In this document: in pieces, positions 17,359 to 26,027 of the stretch
Layout: each line of letters opens with the position of its first letter
How positions within the stretch are numbered: the stretch's first letter is position 1
NCBI GenBank assembly: GCA_965234405.1
Contig: OZ248346.1
Reading direction: 5' to 3' (one strand)
DNA length: 64,000 nt
DNA from: Planktophila turicensis
GTDB lineage: Bacteria > Actinomycetota > Actinomycetes > Nanopelagicales > Nanopelagicaceae
Made by a program: the position numbers and the translations under genes
Notes under the pieces: model-generated
Seen by the model: only the letters and a program-made list of their open reading frames with translations
What the model was told of the DNA's origin: nothing
Database searches by the model: none

Positions 17359-18270
17359 ATGTCAGAACGATTGCGCGTAGATGAAGTACTTACTTCTCTT
17401 TTAGAACTATGCCGTCCTCTCGACCCATTTGATATGCCGCTTCTTGATGCGCACGATGCAACTCTTGCTGAAGATATCTTCGCTGGCGAACGTCTTGTCA
17501 TGAAAGCCGGAAGCCGTATTCGCTCAACTCAGATCGGTCTTGCAGCTTCAATCGGACTTGATCACCTGCCCACTCGACCACATCCACGTGTTGTCGTGAT
17601 TTCGGCTGGCCCAGATTTAGTTGAACCAGGAACTCCGCTCAAAGCTGATGAAGAGTACGAGACAAATTCTTGGCTGCTTACGACCGCTGTGCGCGAAGTC
17701 GGCGCAGTTGCATACCGCGTTCACTCGATTCCTGATGATGAATCACAATTGCAGAGCGTGATTGAAGATCAGCTGGTCCGCGCAGACCTGATCATTATTA
17801 GTGGCGAACGCCATGACGACTCTTTCGATCTCATCACTCGCACCCTCGAAAAGATAGGTGAAGTGAAGACAATTGAAATTGCCATCGAATCTAGCGGTCG
17901 CCATAACTTCGGAACCATCGGACCGGATAAGACTCCGGTAGTCACTTTGCCGGGCGACCCAATCGCTGCCTACATCTCATTTGAACTCTTAGTCAGGCCA
18001 ATGATTCGCACCATGCTTGGTACAGCAACAATTCATCGCCCATCAGTAAAGGCGAAGCTTGAAAAGGCGCTTACTTCATCAGGTGGCGATCGCTCATACG
18101 TTCGCGCAATCTTGAGCGAAGACGGAAAGTCTGTAACGCCACTGAGCTCGCAGGATGAGCAGGCAACGCTTTCTGATGCCAATTCATTTATCGCAGTACC
18201 CGAAGGCGAAACTTCTCTCACAGCAGGCGCCGATGTCACCGTTGTGGTGCTCGAACGTCGATACCTCTAA
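17359..18270 (+). CDS. glp: MoeA-like divisome protein Glp lacking domain II
   Basis: 303 residues, versus roughly 400 for MoeA/Glp. The N-terminal helix region (RVDEVLTSLLELCRPLDPFDMPLLDAHDA) passes straight into AEDIFAGERLVMKAGSRI, the part that normally follows domain II; the PxFDNSAMDGYA motif and about 100 residues are gone. The molybdopterin-binding domain is present but eroded: the usual TGDE is SAGPD, SGGVS is SGERH, QPGKP is ESSGR, LPGNP is LPGDP. Domain IV is kept. It is unlikely to insert molybdenum. In Corynebacterium, Glp is a gephyrin-like divisome protein that binds FtsZ and the membrane receptor GlpR/SepX, and sepX is two genes downstream. Start at ATG 17359, with AAGG upstream. 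Confidence 0.85.
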   Translation: MSERLRVDEVLTSLLELCRPLDPFDMPLLDAHDATLAEDIFAGERLVMKAGSRIRSTQIGLAASIGLDHLPTRPHPRVVVISAGPDLVEPGTPLKADEEYETNSWLLTTAVREVGAVAYRVHSIPDDESQLQSVIEDQLVRADLIIISGERHDDSFDLITRTLEKIGEVKTIEIAIESSGRHNFGTIGPDKTPVVTLPGDPIAAYISFELLVRPMIRTMLGTATIHRPSVKAKLEKALTSSGGDRSYVRAILSEDGKSVTPLSSQDEQATLSDANSFIAVPEGETSLTAGADVTVVVLERRYL

Positions 18271-18282
18271 AGCACTATTTCT

Positions 18283-18858
18283 ATGTGGCCCGTAGTTCTT
18301 CACGGAGATGAAATCACTCTACGGCCAGCCAGATTTCGAGATCGCGCTCGCTGGAATAACGTCCGTGCCGAAAACCGAGAGTGGTTAAGCCCTTGGGAGG
18401 CAACGCTTCCGCTGATTCCAGAAGATAGTCCGGCGAGCGAATTTCACACAAAGCGCCCGTCTTTCTTTGAGATGGTCGCAAATCTCAATCGCGAAGCTCG
18501 TGCAGGTCGCTCATATTCATTCCTCATCTGGAACGGCAGCAATCTGGTCGGACAGATAACTATGGGCGGCGTTATGTATGGCGCGCTACGTGGGGCTCAT
18601 ATTGGATATTGGATCGATCGCAATTTCGCCAACCGTGGATTTACAACCCAAGCGGTGAAGTTGGTATCTGCCTTTGGTTTTTCACAGTTGGGGCTACATC
18701 GCATTGAGATAAATGTGCGCCCTGAAAATGCAGCATCATGCAGGGTTGCCGAGAAGGCAGGCTTTGAATTAGAAGGCCACCGCAAGGCTTTTCTGCATAT
18801 TGATGGAGCATGGCGAGACCATGTCTGCTTCGTTAAGAACAATGAATTAATCAAGTAA
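18283..18858 (+). CDS. rimJ: RimJ/RimL-type GNAT N-acetyltransferase
   Basis: 191 residues with GNAT features: LRPARFRDRARW at the N-terminus, the acceptor region GAHIGYWIDRNFANRGFTTQAV with the acetyl-CoA loop (RNFANRGF), then HRIEINVRPENAASCRVAEKAGF. RimJ-type enzymes acetylate protein N-termini, classically ribosomal protein S5. It stands between glp and sepX, as in other actinobacteria, so it may belong to the divisome operon or modify one of its proteins; the sequence does not tell. Confidence 0.87.
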   Translation: MWPVVLHGDEITLRPARFRDRARWNNVRAENREWLSPWEATLPLIPEDSPASEFHTKRPSFFEMVANLNREARAGRSYSFLIWNGSNLVGQITMGGVMYGALRGAHIGYWIDRNFANRGFTTQAVKLVSAFGFSQLGLHRIEINVRPENAASCRVAEKAGFELEGHRKAFLHIDGAWRDHVCFVKNNELIK

Positions 18859-18897
18859 ACCCCCCTTGAAATCCACGGGGTTAAAGCCCTGCACCTC

Positions 18898-18903
18898 TAA
18901 TCT
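18898..18903 (+). promoter_or_regulatory. Candidate leaderless -10 box for sepX
   Basis: TAATCT lies 9 nt before the ATG at 18913, the geometry of a leaderless transcript. No convincing -35. It would let sepX be expressed apart from glp-rimJ. Confidence 0.35.
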
Positions 18904-18912
18904 TTACCCATC

Positions 18913-19707
18913 ATGGCTTCGGGAATTATCTATCTAGCGATTATTGGCATGTGGGTTGCCTATTTTCTGCCTCGCTGGGTACATAACAAGAACGAATTTT
19001 CAGGAAAGAGCGTTGAAAGATATAAAAGCGCTCTTCGTGTAGTTGCCAGTAATACCCCCGGAGCGAATACAACTTCCGGTGTCATCTATACAGATGTAGA
19101 TCGCGAAGGACGAGTAGCGCAACAACTCATGCGCCGCAGAATTATTTTCTCTCTCATCACAGCCACAATGATTCTCACAACGGTAGGTGCAATCATGCAG
19201 ACCTTCACATATTTAGCTATCGCTCTTCCAGTAACTGGATTAGTTATCTACATCGCCCATGTGCGACGTCAAGAAAATAGTGATCGCATTCAACGTCGTC
19301 GCGTTGATCAATTACATCGCACCACCGAAGGTGTTTCACATACAAACCTTGCGGATGTTCTGACAACAAAGACACATCATGAAGTAAAGATTAATCAGGA
19401 CCACTGGGTACCTCTAGCAGAGCGCGAACTTACTGGCGTTACCTTGCTTCCTAAGGGCACGGCGCAATCACGTGCACAGTGGCAACCAAATGAGATTCCA
19501 GTCCCAACATATGTCAATGCGCCAAAGGCTGTTCAGGCAAAGCGCGTCATTGATCTGACCGAGCCAGGTAAGTGGACTGAAGAACAAGAGCGTCTTGAGC
19601 GCGAAGCACTTGCGGCAGCTGCACCTTCACGCGATGAAGTATTTGATCAGCAATTAGCTGATGAAGCAGTACAGCGTCTGCGCGATGTTCGCGCAGCGAA
19701 TCAGTAA
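18913..19707 (+). CDS. sepX: Divisome membrane protein SepX/GlpR
   Basis: 264 residues. One helix at the extreme N-terminus (GIIYLAIIGMWVAYFLP) is followed by a soluble loop (EFSGKSVERYKSALRV), two close helices (about 77-115) and a charged cytoplasmic tail of about 150 residues with the family segment PNEIPVPTYVNAPKA. This matches SepX/GlpR, the actinobacterial membrane protein required for normal septation and the receptor for Glp. Its place after glp and rimJ supports the call. It is convergent with pmt, leaving an 8-nt gap. Confidence 0.85.
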   Translation: MASGIIYLAIIGMWVAYFLPRWVHNKNEFSGKSVERYKSALRVVASNTPGANTTSGVIYTDVDREGRVAQQLMRRRIIFSLITATMILTTVGAIMQTFTYLAIALPVTGLVIYIAHVRRQENSDRIQRRRVDQLHRTTEGVSHTNLADVLTTKTHHEVKINQDHWVPLAERELTGVTLLPKGTAQSRAQWQPNEIPVPTYVNAPKAVQAKRVIDLTEPGKWTEEQERLEREALAAAAPSRDEVFDQQLADEAVQRLRDVRAANQ

Positions 19708-19715
19708 GTAAACCT

Positions 19716-21011
19716 TTAAATCCAGCTCGGGAACCACATGCGAGAGCGCCATGCCTCGTATGTGATGACATCGCCTAAATAGACAGGCAAGAAGTAGAGA
19801 AAGTTAAAGAAGAGCACGATAAATGCTGCAGCAATAATTACTTCTCCCGCGCGCGCATAATGAGAAAGAATCCAGCGCGCACAATAAACAAGGGCAAGAA
19901 TCAAGAATGGCTCAAAGACAATTGCATAGAAAGTAAAGACTGTGCGTTGTTGATAGAAGAACCACGGCAGATATCCAGCTGCAATTCCGGCAACAATCAA
20001 GGTAAGTGCCGGCTCCATCTCTTTAAGAACAAGCGCGCGGATCCACATTCCGAATACAACAAAGATTGCGATTGCACCTAGCCACCATAAGAAGGGTGTG
20101 CCCAGTGCGAGAATTTCTTGAGAACAACTTTCACTTCCACATCCTTGCGGAGTTTCGTAATAGAAAGATGTTGGTCGACCCATGACAAGCCAACTCCAAG
20201 GGCTTGCTTGATAGGTGTGTTTATCTGTTAAGCCTGTATGGAATCCCAACATTTGTTGGTGATAGTAAATGAAGGAAGAGAAGACATTTGATGAGTAGCT
20301 ACGATCCCAACCGCGGTTACTTGCAAACCATCCAGCCCAAGAAGATATGTAAATGACTAGTGGAGTAATTCCAAATTGTCCGATGCGCGAAAGTGTTGGC
20401 TTGATCAAGTCACGCCCTGAATGGTGAGTAAATGCTCGGTACAGTCCGATTGCTCCAAAGATTGCAATGAAATAGAGAGCGCTCCACTTTGTTCCAAGTG
20501 CAAAGCCCAGTGCTATTCCGGTCCACCAATAGCGTTTAGTGAGGAAGAAATATGTAGCAACGAGAATAAAGAAAGCAAGGAAGTTATCAAGTAGCGCAGT
20601 TCTCGAATGCACTAAAGCAAGACCATCGATTGCCATTAAGCCTGCAGCAAGGGCTGTAAGTACTGTCTTTCTAAAGAGGCGATGAGCGATAAGTGCAATC
20701 AGCAGAATCATCAATGAACCCACGAGGGCGCTGGTAAATCTCCAACCAAAGCTATCGTCGCCAAATACTTTGATTCCAAGTGCAATCAACCATTTACCAA
20801 CAGGTGGATGCACAATGAATTCAGCTTTATCTCCAGAGACTTCAACGCCGTATGCCAGTAAATCGCGTGCACCATCGACGTAATAGACCTCATCGAAGAT
20901 AAATCCCTTTACTTGACCCAGATCAACGATGCGGAGAATGAAAGAGAGAAGTGCGATGAGTATCGGAGCAATAGCTGCAACCATAAGTACAGAATATGGG
21001 AGGATTCGCAT
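19716..21011 (-). CDS. pmt: Protein O-mannosyltransferase (GT39 family)
   Basis: 431 residues, about eleven membrane helices. The first external loop has the acidic pair of the GT-C fold (FDEVYYVDGARD), followed by HPPVGKW and HSRTALLDNF. Actinobacterial PMTs mannosylate exported proteins from polyprenyl-phosphomannose during Sec translocation. The ATG at 21009-21011 directly abuts the ATG of rsmI on the other strand (CATATG); an in-frame ATG at 20981 is a possible alternative. The divergent pmt/rsmI pairing is also known in Mycobacterium. Confidence 0.9.
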   Translation of the reverse strand: MRILPYSVLMVAAIAPILIALLSFILRIVDLGQVKGFIFDEVYYVDGARDLLAYGVEVSGDKAEFIVHPPVGKWLIALGIKVFGDDSFGWRFTSALVGSLMILLIALIAHRLFRKTVLTALAAGLMAIDGLALVHSRTALLDNFLAFFILVATYFFLTKRYWWTGIALGFALGTKWSALYFIAIFGAIGLYRAFTHHSGRDLIKPTLSRIGQFGITPLVIYISSWAGWFASNRGWDRSYSSNVFSSFIYYHQQMLGFHTGLTDKHTYQASPWSWLVMGRPTSFYYETPQGCGSESCSQEILALGTPFLWWLGAIAIFVVFGMWIRALVLKEMEPALTLIVAGIAAGYLPWFFYQQRTVFTFYAIVFEPFLILALVYCARWILSHYARAGEVIIAAAFIVLFFNFLYFLPVYLGDVITYEAWRSRMWFPSWI

Positions 21012-21854
21012 ATGGCCCTAGTTCTTGCAGCGACTCCACTTGGAAATCCGCTCGATGCAAGCCAACGCCTCAAGAACGCTATCGAATCTGCCCAAGTAAT
21101 TGCCGCAGAAGATTCACGTCGATTCCATCGCTTAGCCTCAGATTTGGGCGTCACATTTACCGCTCGCATCATCTCTTTCTTTGAAGGTAATGAAACAGAT
21201 CGCACCCAAGAAATTCTTCAACTGCTTCGAGAAGGCAAAGAAGTACTTGTTGTCACAGATGCAGGAATGCCAACAATCAGCGATCCTGGTTTCCGTTTGA
21301 TGCGAGATGCAATTGCTGAAAATCTTCCTACTGTTGTTATTCCTGGACCAAGTGCTCCAACGATGGCGATCGCCCTCTCTGGACTTCCCACAGATCGCTT
21401 TACCTTTGAAGGTTTCGCACCGCGTGCACAAGGTGCGCGCAATACTTTCTACGAGTCACTCCGCTTTGAAGAGCGCACGATGGTGATTTTTGAAGCGCCT
21501 CATCGACTCCATGAATCACTTGTCGATGCTGCAGCAATTCTTGGTGAATCTCGCAAAGGTGCAATCTGTCGCGAAATGACAAAGACATACGAAGAAACAA
21601 TCCGAGGCACTTTGGCTGAACTCATTACCTGGGCTGCTGGTAAAGAAGTACTTGGTGAAATCACATTGGTGATCGCCGGAGTTGAGGCTGGCTCGCAGAG
21701 CAAGACCGCCGATGATGCAGTTGCTCGAGTCCGCGAATATGAGGCCGCTGGAATGGACCGAAAAGGCGCGATCGCTACCGTCGCCGATGAATTCGACCTA
21801 CCTAAGAAGATCGTTTATGCAGCCGTAGTCGATGCGAATAAGATGAGCAGATGA
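21012..21854 (+). CDS. rsmI: 16S rRNA (cytidine1402-2'-O)-methyltransferase
   Basis: 280 residues of the tetrapyrrole-methylase fold. Evidence: LAATPLGNPLDASQR at the start, AEDSRRFHRL, VTDAGMPTISDPGF, PGPSAPTMALALSG-like segment and EAPHRLHESL. It methylates the ribose of C1402 in the ribosomal P-site using SAM. The ATG at 21012 is chosen from the conserved N-terminus and a GGGAGGA 7 nt upstream, which itself lies inside the pmt coding sequence. It is coupled to metG by an ATGA overlap. Confidence 0.95.
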   Translation: MALVLAATPLGNPLDASQRLKNAIESAQVIAAEDSRRFHRLASDLGVTFTARIISFFEGNETDRTQEILQLLREGKEVLVVTDAGMPTISDPGFRLMRDAIAENLPTVVIPGPSAPTMAIALSGLPTDRFTFEGFAPRAQGARNTFYESLRFEERTMVIFEAPHRLHESLVDAAAILGESRKGAICREMTKTYEETIRGTLAELITWAAGKEVLGEITLVIAGVEAGSQSKTADDAVARVREYEAAGMDRKGAIATVADEFDLPKKIVYAAVVDANKMSR

Positions 21855-23413
21855 AGTCTTTCTACCTGACTACGCCTATTTACTATGTAAATGATGCGCC
21901 ACATATTGGACATGCATATACAACTGTTGCCGGCGATGTCCTGACTCGTTGGCATCGCCAGCGCGGTGAGTCAGTTTGGTTCCTTACCGGAACAGATGAA
22001 CACGGTCAGAAAGTCATGCGCACTGCAGAACAGAACAGCGTTGCACCGCAAGCATGGGTCGATAAGTTAGTTGCCGATGCGTGGAAACCTAATTGGCAAG
22101 CGCTCAATATCGCTAACGATGACTTTATCCGCACCACCGAACCGCGCCACACAGAGCGCGTTCAGAAGTTTTTGCAATCACTGAAAGATTCTGGCCATAT
22201 CTATGCAGGTAAGTACGAAGGTCCTTACTGCGTTGGCTGCGAAGAATTTAAGCTACCTGGTGATCTCATTGATGCCGATGGTGAAAAGCTCTGCCCAATT
22301 CACAGCAAGCCAATCGAACTCGTTAATGAAAATAACTGGTTCTTCAAGCTCTCTGAATTCGCGCAACCACTTTTAGATCACTACAAGAACAATCCTGAAG
22401 CGTGCCAACCAGAAAGTGCGCGCAACGAAGTCGTTTCATTCCTCGAGGGCGGCGTTTCAGATCTCTCAATTTCACGTTCCACATTCGACTGGGGAATTCC
22501 TGTTCCTTGGGATACCGATCAAGTTGTCTATGTCTGGTTCGATGCTTTGCTCAACTATGCAACTGCAGTAGGACTTACCGATGCCCCAGATTCAGAAGGT
22601 GGCAAGAAGTTTGCAGCGACCTGGCCTGCAGATGTTCACCTCGTCGGAAAAGATATCTTGCGCTTCCACGCAGTGATCTGGCCAGCGATGCTTATGGCTG
22701 CCGGAATCGAAATTCCTAAGAAGGTATTTGCGCACGGTTGGTTGCTCGTCGGTGGCGAGAAGATGTCAAAGTCCAAGCTCACCGGTATTGCTCCATCAGA
22801 TATCACCGACCACTTTGGTGTCGATGCATTCCGCTATTACTTCTTGCGCGCGATTCCATTCGGCAGCGATGGATCTTTCTCTTGGGAAGATATGAGCGCT
22901 CGATACACATCTGAACTCGCAAATGACTTTGGCAACTTGGCTTCACGTCTTGCTGCAATGATTGAAAAGTACTGCGGCGGAAAAGTCCCTGCAGTTGCTA
23001 AGGATGCGGGTCTTTCTGAGGCACTTCAGGTAACTGTCGATAAGGCAGATGCAGCAATGGTCGCTCTCGATTTCCAAGGTGGAATCAACGCGGTGATGGA
23101 TTACTGCAAGCAGGTCAATGGCTTCGTCACAATCAAAGAGCCTTGGATTCTTGCGAAGGATCCTGCGAACCAGGCTGTTCTTGAAGAAGTTTTATATAAC
23201 ACCGCCGAAGCTCTTCGCGCACTTGCTGTTCTGCTCCACCCAGTTATGCCTGCAACTACAGAAATCTTGTGGGAATCATTGGGTGCAAAAGAGGCACTTG
23301 GTGAAATCGGAAAACAAGAAATTTCTAAGGTTGCGACCTGGGGTCAGTTGCCACAAGGTGCAACTGTCACAAAGACTCCGGTCTTATTCCCACGGTTAGA
23401 AGTTAAAGAGTAA
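21851..23413 (+). CDS. metG: Methionyl-tRNA synthetase
   Basis: 520 residues. Class I synthetase with the HIGH-type motif (PHIGHAYT), the zinc-knuckle insertion (CVGCEEF...LCPIH), and KMSKSKLTG. It lacks the C-terminal EMAP/Trbp111 tRNA-binding domain found in some MetG proteins. It charges initiator and elongator tRNA-Met. It lies in the conserved actinobacterial string rsmI-metG-tatD-rsmA-ispE. Confidence 0.97.
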   Translation: MKSFYLTTPIYYVNDAPHIGHAYTTVAGDVLTRWHRQRGESVWFLTGTDEHGQKVMRTAEQNSVAPQAWVDKLVADAWKPNWQALNIANDDFIRTTEPRHTERVQKFLQSLKDSGHIYAGKYEGPYCVGCEEFKLPGDLIDADGEKLCPIHSKPIELVNENNWFFKLSEFAQPLLDHYKNNPEACQPESARNEVVSFLEGGVSDLSISRSTFDWGIPVPWDTDQVVYVWFDALLNYATAVGLTDAPDSEGGKKFAATWPADVHLVGKDILRFHAVIWPAMLMAAGIEIPKKVFAHGWLLVGGEKMSKSKLTGIAPSDITDHFGVDAFRYYFLRAIPFGSDGSFSWEDMSARYTSELANDFGNLASRLAAMIEKYCGGKVPAVAKDAGLSEALQVTVDKADAAMVALDFQGGINAVMDYCKQVNGFVTIKEPWILAKDPANQAVLEEVLYNTAEALRALAVLLHPVMPATTEILWESLGAKEALGEIGKQEISKVATWGQLPQGATVTKTPVLFPRLEVKE

Positions 23414-23420
23414 ATCTCTT

Positions 23421-24278
23421 ATGGCCGATCGCCACAACCGCGATATAGATCGTCAACCTGCTCCACTTCCTGAACCGCTTCCTGTCCCAACAGTTGATGC
23501 GCATGCGCATATTGAAATCGTTACCAATGAAGCTCCAGATTCAGATGCAGTTCGCCAAGTTCTTGATGATGCCAAGTCAGTAAATGTTGATCGCATTGTG
23601 CAGGTTGGATATTCCGCAGAACAATCGCAGTGGTGTGTCGATATGGCCAATGCGTTTCCAGGCCGCGTACTAGCAGCTGTTGCCCTGCACCCCAATGAAG
23701 CACCCGTTGTTCCAGATCTGGAAGCTGATTGGGCAATCATTGAAAAGCTTGCACAAGATCCACGCGTTCGAGCAATTGGTGAAACCGGTCTTGATTACTT
23801 CCGCACCGAACCTGCGCTTCAAAAGCGTCAGCAAGAATCCTTTAAATGGCATATTGATTTAGCAAAGCGCACCAATAAAGCACTTGTGATTCACGATCGC
23901 GATTCACATGACGATGTTCTTTCGATTTTGCTTGAAGTAGGAGCACCAGAAAAGACTGTCTTCCACTGCTTCTCAGGCGATGTTGAGATGGCGAAGACTT
24001 GTATCGATCGTGGCTACATCCTCTCTTTCGCCGGCACTATGACATTTAAGAATGCGCCAGCTCTGCGTGATGCGGTCAAACTTGTTCCGCATGACCAGCT
24101 ACTGGTTGAAACAGATTCACCGTTCTTAGCTCCATCTCCTCACCGCGGGGCTCTCAATACTCCGGCGCAGATTGCAAACATTGTGCGAGCTATGGCCGCT
24201 GAACGCGATGAAGATGTGGCAGAGCTAGCCACCGCACTATCTGTAAATGCTGAACGTATCTTCGGATCCTTTGCATGA
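23421..24278 (+). CDS. tatD: TatD-family metal-dependent deoxyribonuclease
   Basis: 285 residues. TIM-barrel metal ligands are visible: VDAHAHIE, GETGLDYFR, VIHDRDSHDD, FHCFSGD and ETDSPFLAPSPHRG. TatD proteins are 3'-5' exonucleases acting in DNA repair and turnover. The N-terminal extension of about 20 residues (DRQPAPLPEPLPVP) is Pro-rich. In many actinobacteria an rpfB gene stands between tatD and rsmA; here the two overlap by 4 nt and no such gene exists. Confidence 0.94.
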   Translation: MADRHNRDIDRQPAPLPEPLPVPTVDAHAHIEIVTNEAPDSDAVRQVLDDAKSVNVDRIVQVGYSAEQSQWCVDMANAFPGRVLAAVALHPNEAPVVPDLEADWAIIEKLAQDPRVRAIGETGLDYFRTEPALQKRQQESFKWHIDLAKRTNKALVIHDRDSHDDVLSILLEVGAPEKTVFHCFSGDVEMAKTCIDRGYILSFAGTMTFKNAPALRDAVKLVPHDQLLVETDSPFLAPSPHRGALNTPAQIANIVRAMAAERDEDVAELATALSVNAERIFGSFA

Positions 24279-25114
24279 GCCTGCTCGGCGCTGCTGAAAT
24301 TCGTGAGCTTGCTGAAGCTCTCGATCTCAAACCTTCAAAGTCTCTGGGACAGAACTTTGTTCACGATGGAAATGTCTGTCGCAAGATTGTGCGAACAGCA
24401 GGTTTAACCCCAACTGATATCGCACTCGAAATCGGACCAGGACTTGGCTCGCTGACATTGGCAATGTTGGAAGAAGCGCAAGCAGTCGTGGCTGTTGAGA
24501 TTGATTCTCGCTTGGCGAGCCAATTACCGATTACTGCTGCAAAACATTCAGAGCGCGCAGATATCTTGACTGTCATTAATCAAGATGCGCTGACACTGAA
24601 GAGCTTGCCGATTGATCCAACTGTCTTGATAGCTAACTTGCCATACAACGTCTCTGTTCCAGTCTTTCTGCACCTACTTGAAATCTTGCCTTCACTGCGC
24701 AGCGGAGTTGTCATGGTGCAGGCCGAAGTTGCAGATCGATTAGCGGCCAAGCCGAATTCAAAAGAGTATGGAATCCCCAGTGTTAAAGCTGCATGGTGGG
24801 CTGATGTCACTGGCGCAGGATCTGTATCGCGCAGCATCTTCTGGCCACAACCCAATGTGGATTCAAAGTTAGTTGGCTTTAAGCGCCGCGAGACACCGGG
24901 CGATGAAGAACTTCGCAAGAAGGTATTCGCAATTATTGATTTAGCTTTTGCACAACGTCGTAAGATGCTTCGTTCGGCGCTCTCATCAATGTATGGCGGA
25001 TCTGCTGCAGCCGAAGCGGTATTAACTGCTGCAGGAATCGACCCAACTCTTCGCGGAGAGGCGCTTGATATTCATGGCTTCTGCGCAATTGCATCTCAAC
25101 AGGTAGAGTCTTAA
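24275..25114 (+). CDS. rsmA: 16S rRNA (adenine1518/1519-N6)-dimethyltransferase
   Basis: 279 residues of the KsgA/Dim1 family. Key motifs: SLGQNFVHD, the SAM loop EIGPGLGSLT, VEIDSRLA and the catalytic NLPYNVS. Dimethylates two adjacent adenines in helix 45 late in 30S assembly. The start is fixed by the ATGA overlap with tatD and the conserved N-terminus; one nucleotide separates it from ispE. Confidence 0.96.
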   Translation: MSLLGAAEIRELAEALDLKPSKSLGQNFVHDGNVCRKIVRTAGLTPTDIALEIGPGLGSLTLAMLEEAQAVVAVEIDSRLASQLPITAAKHSERADILTVINQDALTLKSLPIDPTVLIANLPYNVSVPVFLHLLEILPSLRSGVVMVQAEVADRLAAKPNSKEYGIPSVKAAWWADVTGAGSVSRSIFWPQPNVDSKLVGFKRRETPGDEELRKKVFAIIDLAFAQRRKMLRSALSSMYGGSAAAEAVLTAAGIDPTLRGEALDIHGFCAIASQQVES

Positions 25115-25115
25115 C

Positions 25116-26027
25116 GTGGCTAAGAATTCAGTGACGGTACGAGTACCTGCAAAAGTTAATTTGCAGCTATCTGTCGGACCTCGTGAGGCCGATGGGTATC
25201 ACAACCTTGTCTCTGTCTTTCAAGCGATTTCCATCTTTGATGATGTCACCGTTACCAAATCAAACCCTGGAAGTGGCGTCACCATCTCTGTCACCGGCGA
25301 GCACACACACGGCGTTCCTGAAGATCACTCAAATCTTGCAGTAAAAGCTGCACAGTTAGTTGGCCAGAAGTTTGATTTCGATGTCGATGTACATATTGAA
25401 ATTAAGAAATCGATTCCCGTTGCAGGCGGCATGGCAGGCGGAAGCGCCGATGCCGCAGGCACTTTGGTTGCGATGGATGCCCTCTTTCAGCTCGAGATGT
25501 CACGAGAAGAGTTGCACGCACTAGGTTCGCAACTCGGTAGCGATGTTCCTTTCATGATCTCTGGTGGCACTGCAATTGGTCAGGGCCACGGTGATCAACT
25601 CACTGCAGCGCTTTCTCGCGGTACCTATCACTGGGTATTGGCACTTTCCAGCGTTGGTTTATCAACACCTGCTGTCTACACCGAATGCGATCGCATGCGC
25701 GCTGAACTCGATATCGCACCTCCTCAAGTTTCAGATCAATTGATGCAATCACTCCTTGCAGCTGATGCCGATGCAGTAGGTCGCGCGCTTACCAACGATT
25801 TACAGAACGCAGCATGTTCGTTGCGCCCAGCACTGAGCCTTGTTCTAGAAGTTGGTCGTGATTACGGCGCACTTGGTGCAATTGTTTCGGGTTCCGGTCC
25901 AACAGTTGCGTTCTTGGTTGCCGACGAGGATTCAGGACTCGATTTAGCTGTGGCGCTCACAGCAAGTGGTGTTGTGGGAAGCGTTGCTCGTGCGCATGGA
26001 CCAGTGCACGGCGCAAAAGTTATTTAA
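25116..26027 (+). CDS. ispE: 4-diphosphocytidyl-2-C-methyl-D-erythritol kinase
   Basis: 303 residues, GHMP kinase family; the fourth step of the MEP isoprenoid pathway. Marks are VPAKVNLQLSVG, GYHNLVSVFQAI and the ATP-binding loop PVAGGMAGGSADAAG. Starts with GTG one nucleotide after rsmA. Another MEP gene, ispH, is at 56.5 kb. The stop codon abuts the convergent MarR gene stop without a gap. Confidence 0.96.
   Translation: MAKNSVTVRVPAKVNLQLSVGPREADGYHNLVSVFQAISIFDDVTVTKSNPGSGVTISVTGEHTHGVPEDHSNLAVKAAQLVGQKFDFDVDVHIEIKKSIPVAGGMAGGSADAAGTLVAMDALFQLEMSREELHALGSQLGSDVPFMISGGTAIGQGHGDQLTAALSRGTYHWVLALSSVGLSTPAVYTECDRMRAELDIAPPQVSDQLMQSLLAADADAVGRALTNDLQNAACSLRPALSLVLEVGRDYGALGAIVSGSGPTVAFLVADEDSGLDLAVALTASGVVGSVARAHGPVHGAKVI

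Noticed and set aside
17359..18270. Functional MoeA molybdenum insertase
   Set aside because: Domain II and the key MPT motifs are missing, and no other molybdenum cofactor gene is in the window.
20913..21011. Upstream extension of rsmI
   Set aside because: The family N-terminus starts at 21012; the extension is antisense to pmt codons.
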